In this document: piece by piece, positions 18,076-25,857 of the stretch
Layout of the letters: each line of letters begins with the position of its first letter
Numbering within the stretch: position 1 is the stretch's first letter
Assembly: GCA_017560095.1 (NCBI GenBank)
Contig: JAFYOU010000002.1
Span: forward strand, 1-64,000
Direction of reading: 5' to 3'
Source of the DNA: Candidatus Gastranaerophilales bacterium
GTDB lineage: Bacteria; Cyanobacteriota; Vampirovibrionia; Gastranaerophilales; Gastranaerophilaceae
DNA: 64,000 bases
Program-made: the position numbers and the translations under genes
The notes under the pieces: model-generated
Told to the model about the DNA's origin: nothing
Seen by the model: the letters and a program-made list of their open reading frames with translations, nothing else
Database searches by the model: none

Positions 18076-19371
18076 TTACTTTTTCTCCTTATTGCTTTTA
18101 ACCCAATTTTTAATCTCTTTCTGATGCCCTCGGCTCATTGCTAAAGCGTGAGCTTCTACATCTTTTGTGATACAGCTTGATGCAGCAACTAGTGCATCTT
18201 CACCTATATGCACAGGTGCTACTATAACAGAATTCGAACCGATTGAAACACCATCTTCAAGTTTAGAGCGTTTCTTCTCTTTTGTTATTGAGTTATAGTT
18301 TGCAAAAATTGTACCTGCACCAATATTTACATGGTTTCCAATTTCAGCATCACCTATATAACTTAAATGACAAACATTAGAATTTTTTGCTATTTGTGCA
18401 TTTTTTAATTCGACAAAATTGCCAATTTTACACCCGCTACCAACCTCACAACCGCCTCGTAGATGGGCCATTGGGCCAATTTTACATTTCTTAGCAATTT
18501 TATTTTTTCCTTCAATATAAGTATTAGGATAAATAATTGTATCGACACCAATAGTTGTATCCGGAGAAATATAAGTCGAATCAGGATCAACTATAGTAAC
18601 GCCTTGTTCCATTAATTCATTTAAATATCTTTTTTTCATTAAATTAGAAGCAACTGCAAGATGTTGCCTTGAATTAACACCGTATATTTCTTCATTATCA
18701 TCAGACAAATAACCAAGTACTTTGTATTGGTTATCTCTTGCCCACTTAATTATATCAGTTAAATAATACTCGCCTTGAGCATTATTATTACTTAACTCAT
18801 TAAATGCTTTTCTTATTTTTGCCCAATCAACACAATAAACACCCGTATTAACTTCTTTAATTCCCTTTTGCTCGTCTGTTGCATCTTTTTGCTCAACAAT
18901 TTTCATTATTTCATCTTTTGTATTTCGAATTATTCTTCCATATCCTGTTGGATCATCAAACTCGGTCGTCATAACAGTTAAATCAGCTCCTTTTTCCTCA
19001 TGAAACTGAATTAACTTATGAAGAGTTTTTGTAGTCAGCAATGGAGTATCTCCGCAGGCAATAATTAAAGTACCAAGATACCCATGAAGCATAGGAACTG
19101 CTTGAGCCACAGCATGACCTGTGCCCAACTGCTCTTTTTGTAAAGTTGTTCGAACATATTTATAATTATGATTTAAATACTCCTCAACATCATGTGCACC
19201 ATGACCGATAACAACAATACTTTCATTTTTATAAGGAAGATTATTTATACTATCTAAAACCCATCCAATTAAAGGTTTTGCAAAAATTTCATGTAAAACT
19301 TTTGGCAAATTAGACTTCATTCTTGTACCCTTGCCTGCTCCAAGAATTATTGCTCTAATTTCTTTTTCCAT
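18076..19371 (-). CDS. glmU: Bifunctional UDP-GlcNAc pyrophosphorylase / GlcN-1-P acetyltransferase
   Basis: 431 residues from the chosen ATG; an ATG seven codons upstream (19392) is possible, but GGAG lies 6-7 bases before the inner one. The N-terminal uridylyltransferase has LGAGKGTRMKSNLPKVLHEI and the ACGDTPLL metal/nucleotide motif. The C-terminal left-handed beta-helix has repeated hexapeptides (IGVDTIIYPN, IGPMAHLRGG, VNIGAGTIFANYN). Together they make UDP-GlcNAc for peptidoglycan and lipid A from glucosamine-1-phosphate. Slightly shorter than E. coli GlmU (456). Coupled to prs downstream. Confidence 0.96.
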   Translation of the reverse strand: MEKEIRAIILGAGKGTRMKSNLPKVLHEIFAKPLIGWVLDSINNLPYKNESIVVIGHGAHDVEEYLNHNYKYVRTTLQKEQLGTGHAVAQAVPMLHGYLGTLIIACGDTPLLTTKTLHKLIQFHEEKGADLTVMTTEFDDPTGYGRIIRNTKDEIMKIVEQKDATDEQKGIKEVNTGVYCVDWAKIRKAFNELSNNNAQGEYYLTDIIKWARDNQYKVLGYLSDDNEEIYGVNSRQHLAVASNLMKKRYLNELMEQGVTIVDPDSTYISPDTTIGVDTIIYPNTYIEGKNKIAKKCKIGPMAHLRGGCEVGSGCKIGNFVELKNAQIAKNSNVCHLSYIGDAEIGNHVNIGAGTIFANYNSITKEKKRSKLEDGVSIGSNSVIVAPVHIGEDALVAASSCITKDVEAHALAMSRGHQKEIKNWVKSNKEKK

Positions 19372-19465
19372 ATTTACTCCATCTTTATTCATTTTTTACG
19401 GTAATTTTCTCATAAAAACTTATACAATTAAACATAAAAACACGTTTTATGGTATATTTTTACAA

Positions 19466-19498
19466 TTTTTAACCCTTGCTAAATGCAAGGGTTAAAAA
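19466..19498. other. Perfect stem-loop between small membrane gene and glmU
   Basis: TTTTTAACCCTTGC, loop TAAAT, GCAAGGGTTAAAAA: a 14-bp perfect stem starting at the stop codon of the 60-residue gene. Because the T-run is in the left arm on both strands, it lacks a classic T tail; processing or mRNA-protection hairpin is as likely as termination. Confidence 0.5.
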
Positions 19499-19681
19499 TC
19501 ATCTATTTGTGACATCGGTAACATCTCTTTGATCAGCAGCTCTTTTAGTGTTTACCGTATTTATTGTTTTTTCTTGACTCATGACATTTATAGTATCTTG
19601 TTTCCATGCATCAAAATCAAAATTATTTTGAAAATACCAACCTACCCAAGCTATTGCAAAAACTATCAGTAAATTACGCAT
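19499..19681 (-). CDS. Small membrane-anchored protein
   Basis: 60 residues with an N-terminal hydrophobic segment (MRNLLIVFAIAWVGWYF) and a polar tail rich in Asn, Asp, Thr and Lys. The start is supported by a strong AAAGGAG eight bases upstream. Probably a single-pass inner-membrane protein with the tail outside the bilayer. Family not recognised. It is upstream of glmU on the same strand, separated by a perfect hairpin. Confidence 0.6.
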   Translation of the reverse strand: MRNLLIVFAIAWVGWYFQNNFDFDAWKQDTINVMSQEKTINTVNTKRAADQRDVTDVTNR

Positions 19682-19742
19682 TTTATTTTCTCCTTTTTCT
19701 TATTTTATATCATTTTTTAAATTAGTTAGCAAGTTAAAAATA

Positions 19743-19751
19743 TGTTATAAT
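19743..19751 (+). promoter_or_regulatory. Extended -10 for a leaderless tyrA mRNA
   Basis: TGTTATAAT ends exactly six bases before the tyrA ATG; transcription would begin on the A of the start codon. No ribosome-binding site exists. The same spacing occurs before uvrA, dnaX and the gene at 49055. Confidence 0.5.
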
Positions 19752-19757
19752 TCTTCT

Positions 19758-20549
19758 ATGAAAAAAGTTGGAATAATAGGTTTAGGATTAATTGGAGCTT
19801 CTATTTTAAAGGGGCTATTTGCAAATAAAAATTATGAAATTTTTTGTTATTCAAATTCTTCTTTTAAAGAAGCAAAAAAATATACAAAAAATTCTTCCAA
19901 TTCTTTAGATATCATCAAAAATTGTGATATTATTTTTGTTTGCACATCAGCCTCAAGAACCCTTGAAACACTTAAACGTCTAGATGGTTTAATTAATAAA
20001 AAAACAATCGTTGTTGATGTTTGCTCTATTAAAAATAAATTATTAGATAAAACTTTTAATTTCAACTTTATCTTATCTCACCCTATGGCAGGAAGCGAAA
20101 AAAGTGGATTTAGTGCAGGAAATAAAAATTTATTCAAAAATACAAAATGGCTAATAGGAAAAGAAAATAAAATCCTAAAGCAAATCATTATAGATCTAGG
20201 CGCAAAGCCAATCAAAATTGATATGAATACTCATGATGAATTAACAGCCCAAATCTCACATTTACCAACAATTTTATCATTTCTACTTTTTGAATGTGCA
20301 AATATTGAATCTAAAAAAATTGCATCAAGTGGTTTCAGGGACACAACCAGATTGGCAATGACAAACGAAGACTTAGCATTATCAATGTTTAACAACAACA
20401 AAGATAATATATTAAAAGCTTTCGATAACTTAACAGTCAAACTAAATTCCTTGAAAAAAATGTCTAATGATGAGAAGATTAAATTGTTTAAAGATATTGC
20501 GCAAAATAGAGCAAAAATGTATGACAGTAACGGAAAAAATATACTCTAA
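19758..20549 (+). CDS. tyrA: Prephenate (arogenate) dehydrogenase
   Basis: 263 residues. NAD(P)-binding motif GLGLIG at residues 8-13; the catalytic His region is SHPMAGSEKSGF, followed by NTKWLI; SHLPTILS lies in the helical dimerisation part. It converts prephenate to 4-hydroxyphenylpyruvate (or arogenate to Tyr) in tyrosine synthesis. Somewhat shorter than the usual 280 residues, with no ACT domain, so feedback control by Tyr via ACT is not expected. Its 3' end overlaps the start of the LptF/G gene. The start is supported by the -10 box spacing rather than by a ribosome-binding site. Confidence 0.92.
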   Translation: MKKVGIIGLGLIGASILKGLFANKNYEIFCYSNSSFKEAKKYTKNSSNSLDIIKNCDIIFVCTSASRTLETLKRLDGLINKKTIVVDVCSIKNKLLDKTFNFNFILSHPMAGSEKSGFSAGNKNLFKNTKWLIGKENKILKQIIIDLGAKPIKIDMNTHDELTAQISHLPTILSFLLFECANIESKKIASSGFRDTTRLAMTNEDLALSMFNNNKDNILKAFDNLTVKLNSLKKMSNDEKIKLFKDIAQNRAKMYDSNGKNIL

Positions 20550-21687
20550 ATACAAAGAAATTAAATCTAAAATAAAAGAAAAATATAATTCTTTAAATAT
20601 TTTAGACAAATATATATTAAAACAATTATTTGATGTTTTTACCTTAGGTGTAATTATTTTTACATCAATCATTTTTGCTTCAGAAACTTTTACGCAATTA
20701 ATTAAACAAATTTCTTTATACGGAATACCCTTCCATATTGCAATAATGATGGTAATTTTAAACTTGCCTCAAGTTTTTGTTTTAACAATTCCAATTTCGA
20801 CACTATTTGCAACAGTTATGACTGTTAACGACTTAAGTCTAAAATCAGAAATAACCATTTTTAAAGCTTGCGGAATAAGCATTTCTCGTATTGCAAAACC
20901 TATTTTATATTTTGCTCTTGTTATGACATTTGTTAGTTTCTTCATCAATGAATTTATCGTTCCTGTTGCCTCTGTCCAGTCAAAATCTTTAGCAATTTAT
21001 TCATTAGAACAAAAACATATTCCCGAAAACAAAATGAACTTTACAGTTAAAGATATTGATAAAGAAGGAAAATTAAAAAGGCTATTTTACGCTCAATGGT
21101 GCAAAGACAAAACCTTAAACAATGTTACCGTGATCGACATATCTAATCCTAAAAATATTCAAATTGTTCAAGCAAAAAAAGGGACAACCTCGGATTATGG
21201 TTGGCTTTTTGAAGATGGAACAGTTTATACAATCTCTAAAAATGGAAAAATTTTCAATACAAGCTTTTTCGAAGAATCCAATGTTTCTTTTGGAATTGGC
21301 GATGTTAACGAAATGGTCAAAGAGTCAACTTCGGAATTCAACTTCTTTAAACTTGCTCGTCACATTAAAAAACAAAAAGATATTTTATCAGAAAAAATCA
21401 AACTAGAATACAAAATAAATTTATTTGATAAATTAGCTTTGCCTGTTACCACTTTTGCTTTAGCTTTAATTGGAATACCTTTAGCTATTACCCCTCCAAG
21501 AGTTCGCTATAATAGAGGTTTTTTATTTAGCATTTTAATTATCTTTGTATATTATGTCATTCGCGCTTTTTCGCTTAACTTAGGAGAAACAGGAACAATT
21601 CACCCGCTTTTAGCTGCTTGGTTACCCGTAATAACGATAAGCGTTATAGGCTCTATATTATTCTATAAAAAAGCATTTAAAATTTAG
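20521..21687 (+). CDS. LptF/LptG family permease of the LPS export system
   Basis: About 388 residues. YjgP/YjgQ-type protein: a first membrane helix after YILKQLFDVF, helices near 75-100, a periplasmic beta-jellyroll in the middle (about 140-270, SVQSKSLAIYSLEQK onward), then three C-terminal helices including LALPVTTFALALIGIPLAIT. LptF and LptG form the channel of the ABC transporter that extracts LPS from the inner membrane. Only one paralogue is here and LptB is not in the window. The ATG at 20521 overlaps tyrA by 29 bases; an upstream ATG at 20467 exists but gives an unusual N-terminal extension. The gene supports a diderm cell with LPS. Confidence 0.88.
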   Translation: MTVTEKIYSKYKEIKSKIKEKYNSLNILDKYILKQLFDVFTLGVIIFTSIIFASETFTQLIKQISLYGIPFHIAIMMVILNLPQVFVLTIPISTLFATVMTVNDLSLKSEITIFKACGISISRIAKPILYFALVMTFVSFFINEFIVPVASVQSKSLAIYSLEQKHIPENKMNFTVKDIDKEGKLKRLFYAQWCKDKTLNNVTVIDISNPKNIQIVQAKKGTTSDYGWLFEDGTVYTISKNGKIFNTSFFEESNVSFGIGDVNEMVKESTSEFNFFKLARHIKKQKDILSEKIKLEYKINLFDKLALPVTTFALALIGIPLAITPPRVRYNRGFLFSILIIFVYYVIRAFSLNLGETGTIHPLLAAWLPVITISVIGSILFYKKAFKI

Positions 21688-22598
21688 CCTGCTTTTCTTG
21701 TGAATAAAACTACAGAAGATAAAATATCTTGAAAATCTTCAGCCAAAATTTCACTAAACTCTTTTGGATCTATTTGAGTTAAAACTATTTGAGTTAAATC
21801 AATAGGCAATTCTTGAATCATAGGAACAAGGAATTCTGGATCCAATTTAGACATCATTTTAATTTTATCGCCTTTCATTAACATTTCCATTGGTCTAACC
21901 AAATCATCAGGCTTAAATAACATCAATAAATCTGCTTCTTGATCAACAATTCCATTAATCATAAACATTTTTTGTTCGCGCTCCATTGAAACCATAAAGC
22001 GTTTATAATCATCATCACTTAATTCTTCTAAGTGAAGTAAATATTCGTCTTTGCTTTTACCTTCAAAACTACTTCCAAAAGATTGCATCATTATTTTCTC
22101 TAAAGTCTTGTTATCAAGAGTTTCCATATATTTTTGAGCATATTTTCTCTCAACCTCTGGCTGCATAATAAACTCATTCATCGCATCATCTTCCATTAAT
22201 TTTAAAATATCCATCATTTGGAATTTTTCAAAAATCATTTCTAACAATGCTTCCATTGGAACTTCTTTACACATAGCTATCAGTTTTTCTTCGGTAAAAA
22301 ACTGCAAGCCCCTTGAAAGCTGATCTTGTTTTAAATAAGGCAACAAATTATCCAAATCAGCTTCAGACATGTTTTGCAAAATAATAAACTTGTTTTCTAC
22401 GTTTGCGAGTTTAAAAATATCTTGAATTTTATCAGGATCAGATAAGATTTTTTTATATTCAGCAGCCTTAGAATTACCCTGAGCTGCTTCAAGCTCCATA
22501 ATTTCTTTAAAGTCTTTATTGGCATATTGAACTGCTTTGGCAGGTGTAACACCAAAAAATTTATTTAATAAACTAAAATCTACTTGTAAATTAATCAA
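21684..22598 (-). CDS. FliG/MgtE-N-like helical repeat protein
   Basis: 304 residues, entirely helical by composition. Repeated segments such as NMSEADLDNLLPYLK, LDPEFLVPMIQEL and LDNKTLEKIMMQ resemble the armadillo-like repeats of FliG middle domains and MgtE N-domains. No membrane segment and no FliG charged C-terminal domain are seen, so it is not a complete FliG. A flagellar-switch accessory role is suggested by the flagellar genes in the window but is not proven. The start is TTG at 22598: an in-frame stop lies just upstream and no earlier ATG exists. Its stop codon overlaps that of the LptF/G gene on the other strand. Confidence 0.75.
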   Translation of the reverse strand: MINLQVDFSLLNKFFGVTPAKAVQYANKDFKEIMELEAAQGNSKAAEYKKILSDPDKIQDIFKLANVENKFIILQNMSEADLDNLLPYLKQDQLSRGLQFFTEEKLIAMCKEVPMEALLEMIFEKFQMMDILKLMEDDAMNEFIMQPEVERKYAQKYMETLDNKTLEKIMMQSFGSSFEGKSKDEYLLHLEELSDDDYKRFMVSMEREQKMFMINGIVDQEADLLMLFKPDDLVRPMEMLMKGDKIKMMSKLDPEFLVPMIQELPIDLTQIVLTQIDPKEFSEILAEDFQDILSSVVLFTRKAG

Positions 22599-22700
22599 CT
22601 TATCTGCCTTTGCATATAGATATCCTTATAATAATAAAGTATTTTTTAATTCATTTATTTCACGTTATAAAAATATTGTAATATTTCTTAAATTAAAATT

Positions 22701-23966
22701 TTATTTTAATATTTCTTTTAATTTATTTGAAATAAAGCTAAGAGCACCTTGATTGCTTCTAAAACAATTTTCGCAATTTCTTGAAATGTCCTTCCAATAA
22801 TCATTATCGGATACAAGTCTCTCCAAAGTTTTGTACAGCTCCCATTCATCACTAACAACAAAAGCAGCTTTTTCACGTTGCAAAATAGAATAAATATCTC
22901 TAAAATTTTTAATTGAAGGGCCAGAAATAACGGGTTTTGAAAAAATTGTTGCTTCCAATGGGTTATGTCCGCCAATAGATGCAAAACTTCCACCAATATA
23001 TGCTATATCAGCTAATGCATAAAGTTTAGACAACTCACCTAAAGTATCTAAAACTATTATATTTTGGTTTTTAAATGTATCATTGTTTGATCTTAATCCA
23101 TATTTTAATTTCATATTCTTTAATATATTTTTAACTTCTTCAAGGCGAGTCAAATGACGGGGTGCGAGCAATAATTTTAAGTCAATTATTCTAGCTCTCA
23201 ATTGCATATAAGCTTTTAAAATAATTTCTTCTTCGCCTTTATGAGTTGAGCCTGCAACAATTAATTTACTATCTGTAACTTTTAAATCAATATCGCATTC
23301 TTTTTTTTCGATTTCAAACTTTAAATTTTTCATAACCAATGTATTTTTCGCATTAGCTCCCAAAAGAATAAATCTTTCTCTATCTAATTCGCTTTGACAA
23401 AATACTCCGGTATAATTTTCAAGTATTAATTTTACAAAATTCCTAATTTTGCAATAAGCAGGGTATGATTTATCTGAAACTCTCCCATTGATGATATAAA
23501 GAGGAATCTCTTTTTCCTTGCAAACATGTGCAAAATTTGGCCAAAGCTCGGTTTCCGCAATCAATACAACGCTTGGATTTATTACTTCAACAAATTTTTT
23601 ACACGCATCATAAACATCCAGCGGAAAATATGTTATATAATCTGCAAGTTCTCCATATTTTTTAAATGCCAATTGTTGTCCTGTAACAGTTCCCGTTGTA
23701 ACAACTAAAGCGTGGTCTGGAAAGTCTAATTTAATTTTTATAATTAAGCTTTCCAAAGATTGAATTTCGCCAACACTTACGCCATGAAGCATAATAACTT
23801 TTTTATCAAAAGTTGGCATTTTCATTTCGCAAAGCTTTTCTCTTAAAGGAATTGGTGGTTTTTTATTTAGTTTTCTTACAAAATCGATAATTGGTACAAT
23901 TTTCTTAACCATATCTGGTGTAACAGACTTATATATATTAAAACATTTTTCTTCAAAAGTAGTCAT
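22701..23966 (-). CDS. waaA: 3-deoxy-D-manno-octulosonic acid (Kdo) transferase
   Basis: 421 residues of the GT30 family. Features: HGVSVGEIQS (catalytic Glu), TTGTVTGQQ, AETELWPNF, INGRVSDKSY, AGSTHKGEEE and the acceptor-side FASIGGHNPLEATIF. It adds Kdo to lipid A precursor at the inner face of the inner membrane. Most WaaA proteins begin with a membrane helix; here the first 60 residues lack a clear one, so membrane association may be peripheral. GAGGAG precedes the ATG. Together with the LptF/G gene it points to an LPS-bearing outer membrane. Confidence 0.94.
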   Translation of the reverse strand: MTTFEEKCFNIYKSVTPDMVKKIVPIIDFVRKLNKKPPIPLREKLCEMKMPTFDKKVIMLHGVSVGEIQSLESLIIKIKLDFPDHALVVTTGTVTGQQLAFKKYGELADYITYFPLDVYDACKKFVEVINPSVVLIAETELWPNFAHVCKEKEIPLYIINGRVSDKSYPAYCKIRNFVKLILENYTGVFCQSELDRERFILLGANAKNTLVMKNLKFEIEKKECDIDLKVTDSKLIVAGSTHKGEEEIILKAYMQLRARIIDLKLLLAPRHLTRLEEVKNILKNMKLKYGLRSNNDTFKNQNIIVLDTLGELSKLYALADIAYIGGSFASIGGHNPLEATIFSKPVISGPSIKNFRDIYSILQREKAAFVVSDEWELYKTLERLVSDNDYWKDISRNCENCFRSNQGALSFISNKLKEILK

Positions 23967-24070
23967 TTTTGCTCCTCAAAATTTTATGATAACACGACAA
24001 TACCCTATTGTCGAATTTAATCAAAAATATTTTTTGAAAATAATTTTGATTATTTTATTAGCGAGGAAAA

Positions 24071-25348
24071 ATGTCAACGATTAAAACATCAACAAACACA
24101 AAATTTGAAAATTTTATCGAAACAAAAGAAAATGAAGATTTATTCGAAAAAACAAAAAGATTAAACAATATTTTAAAAAGCAATGTTTTGACAGGCAATG
24201 AAGCATTAGGAATGATTAGTTTATCTAAACTATCTTCAATGGTAAAAATAAAAGAAAAAGACGGCTTTTGTCATGATGTTATAATGCTTGGCACAAATTC
24301 ATATTTAAATATTGCGAATCATCCAAGAGTAATTACAACTGCAAAAAAGGCTCTTGAAAAATATGGACTTGGAATGGGGGCAGTATCAAATTATGCAGGA
24401 ATATGCGATTTGCATAAAACACTAGAAGCAAAAATTGCTAATTTTTATAATTGCGAAGATTCAATTGTTTTTCCATCAGGCTATGGTACAAACATCGGAG
24501 TAATTACAGCTCTTTGCAACAAAAACGACATCATCATCAATGATAGCGCAAACCATGCTTCTATTATGGATGGTTGTAGATTATCGGGTGCGCAAATTAA
24601 AATCTATCCCCATAATAATATGAAATATTTAGAGCGCATTTTAGATAACATTCCAGATAATATATCAGGAAGATTAATCATTACAGATGGCGTTTTTTCT
24701 ATGGATGGAGATATTGCGCATTTAGATAAAATTTGTTCTTTAGCTCAAAAATATAAATGCCGTGTTATGGTAGATGATGCTCATGGTATTGGAATCGTAG
24801 GTAAAACAGGCAGGGGTAGTGCGCAATATCATAATGTTCAAGAAAAAATTGATTTAAATGTTGCAATGTTATCTAAAGCCCCAGGAGGAATTGGAGGTTT
24901 TTGTGCTACAAAACGTGAAATTATTCAATATTTAAGGCTTTATGCAAGAACTTATTTCTTTTCTACTGCGCTTAATGCACCAACAGTTGGCGGGTTAATT
25001 GAAGTATTTAATTTGCTTGAAATGGATATGGCAGGAAGACAAGAATTGCTTTTAAAAACAAAATATTTAAAAGAAAAATTGCTTCATGCCGGTTTTAACA
25101 TAGGAAATTCACAAAGCGCAATTATTCCAGTAATGATTTATGATGAAGAAAAATTATTTAAATTATATAAGGAATTAAGATATGAAGGAATATATGTAAA
25201 CGTTGTAACTTATCCCGCAGTTCGAAGAAAAGAATGCCGTTTAAGGCTTTGTGTTATGAAAGATTTAGCATATTGCGAACTCGATAGAGCGGCACAAATT
25301 ATTATCAAAAAGGGAATAGAATATGGCATAATAAAAAAGAGCCCCTAA
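24071..25348 (+). CDS. Alpha-oxoamine synthase family PLP enzyme (KBL/BioF/SPT type)
   Basis: 425 residues. Fold-type I enzyme of the alpha-oxoamine synthase family: LGTNSYLNIANHP, FPSGYGTNIGV, NDSANHASIMDG, TDGVFSMDGD, VDDAHGIG and the Schiff-base lysine Lys269 in MLSKAPGGIGGF. Such enzymes condense an acyl-CoA with an amino acid: glycine C-acetyltransferase (Kbl), BioF (biotin) or serine palmitoyltransferase. No biotin or threonine dehydrogenase neighbour is present, so the substrate is undecided. A 55-residue N-terminal extension precedes the usual start of the domain. GAGGA precedes the ATG. The terminator hairpin contains the stop codon. Confidence 0.88.
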   Translation: MSTIKTSTNTKFENFIETKENEDLFEKTKRLNNILKSNVLTGNEALGMISLSKLSSMVKIKEKDGFCHDVIMLGTNSYLNIANHPRVITTAKKALEKYGLGMGAVSNYAGICDLHKTLEAKIANFYNCEDSIVFPSGYGTNIGVITALCNKNDIIINDSANHASIMDGCRLSGAQIKIYPHNNMKYLERILDNIPDNISGRLIITDGVFSMDGDIAHLDKICSLAQKYKCRVMVDDAHGIGIVGKTGRGSAQYHNVQEKIDLNVAMLSKAPGGIGGFCATKREIIQYLRLYARTYFFSTALNAPTVGGLIEVFNLLEMDMAGRQELLLKTKYLKEKLLHAGFNIGNSQSAIIPVMIYDEEKLFKLYKELRYEGIYVNVVTYPAVRRKECRLRLCVMKDLAYCELDRAAQIIIKKGIEYGIIKKSP

Positions 25349-25360
25349 GGGCTCTATTTT
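25338..25360. terminator. Terminator overlapping a stop codon, shared by convergent genes
   Basis: AGAGCCC and GGGCTCT with the loop CTAA containing the stop codon of the aminotransferase-fold gene; followed by TATTTTATT on plus and TTTTTTAT on minus. Confidence 0.8.
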
Positions 25361-25361
25361 A

Positions 25362-25823
25362 TTATTTTGCATTTAAGAAAGTTTGAACGTTTGTCTCCAT
25401 ACTTTCTTCTTTAATTTTCCATTTGCCATCTGCTTTTGTAAATACAAAATGACAAGGTAACCCAGTTTTATCATTTCTTGGAATTCTAATAGAGCTTACT
25501 TTATAATCTGCTCCCATTTGAGCTATTTTTCTATTTTCATATCTATTTTTATATTTTACTGCTTTTGCAATTTTTGAATGTGTTTCAAGTTCTTTTAAAT
25601 ATCTATCAAATGGAATAATTACGGAAGCTTGTCCTCCTTGTTTTTTATTAACTACACGAATAATTTTAGCATTTTTAGTGTAATAATCAGGAATATTTGT
25701 TTTATATTCATTTGCATCATTTACATAATTTTCAAAAATTGCTAAAACATCTGTTTTGTCATCCGCCATTACAGACATTGAAAAACTAATTAAAGCCAAA
25801 GTTGTTAATAATATTCTTTTCAT
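25362..25823 (-). CDS. Secreted NTF2-like/SnoaL-like small protein
   Basis: 153 residues. Signal peptide at the N-terminus (MKRILLTTLALISFSMSVMA, cleavage near residue 20). The mature part starts with a helix (DKTDVLAIFENYVNDANEY), has long central strands and ends with FVFTKADGKWKIKEESMET, an arrangement typical of NTF2-like folds. Such proteins are often periplasmic binding or stability factors; no catalytic residues can be named. AAGGAT precedes the ATG. Alone on the minus strand between uvrA and the terminator. Confidence 0.7.
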   Translation of the reverse strand: MKRILLTTLALISFSMSVMADDKTDVLAIFENYVNDANEYKTNIPDYYTKNAKIIRVVNKKQGGQASVIIPFDRYLKELETHSKIAKAVKYKNRYENRKIAQMGADYKVSSIRIPRNDKTGLPCHFVFTKADGKWKIKEESMETNVQTFLNAK

Positions 25824-25857
25824 TTGTCTATCCTTTTTTATTTGCTACTTTATTATA

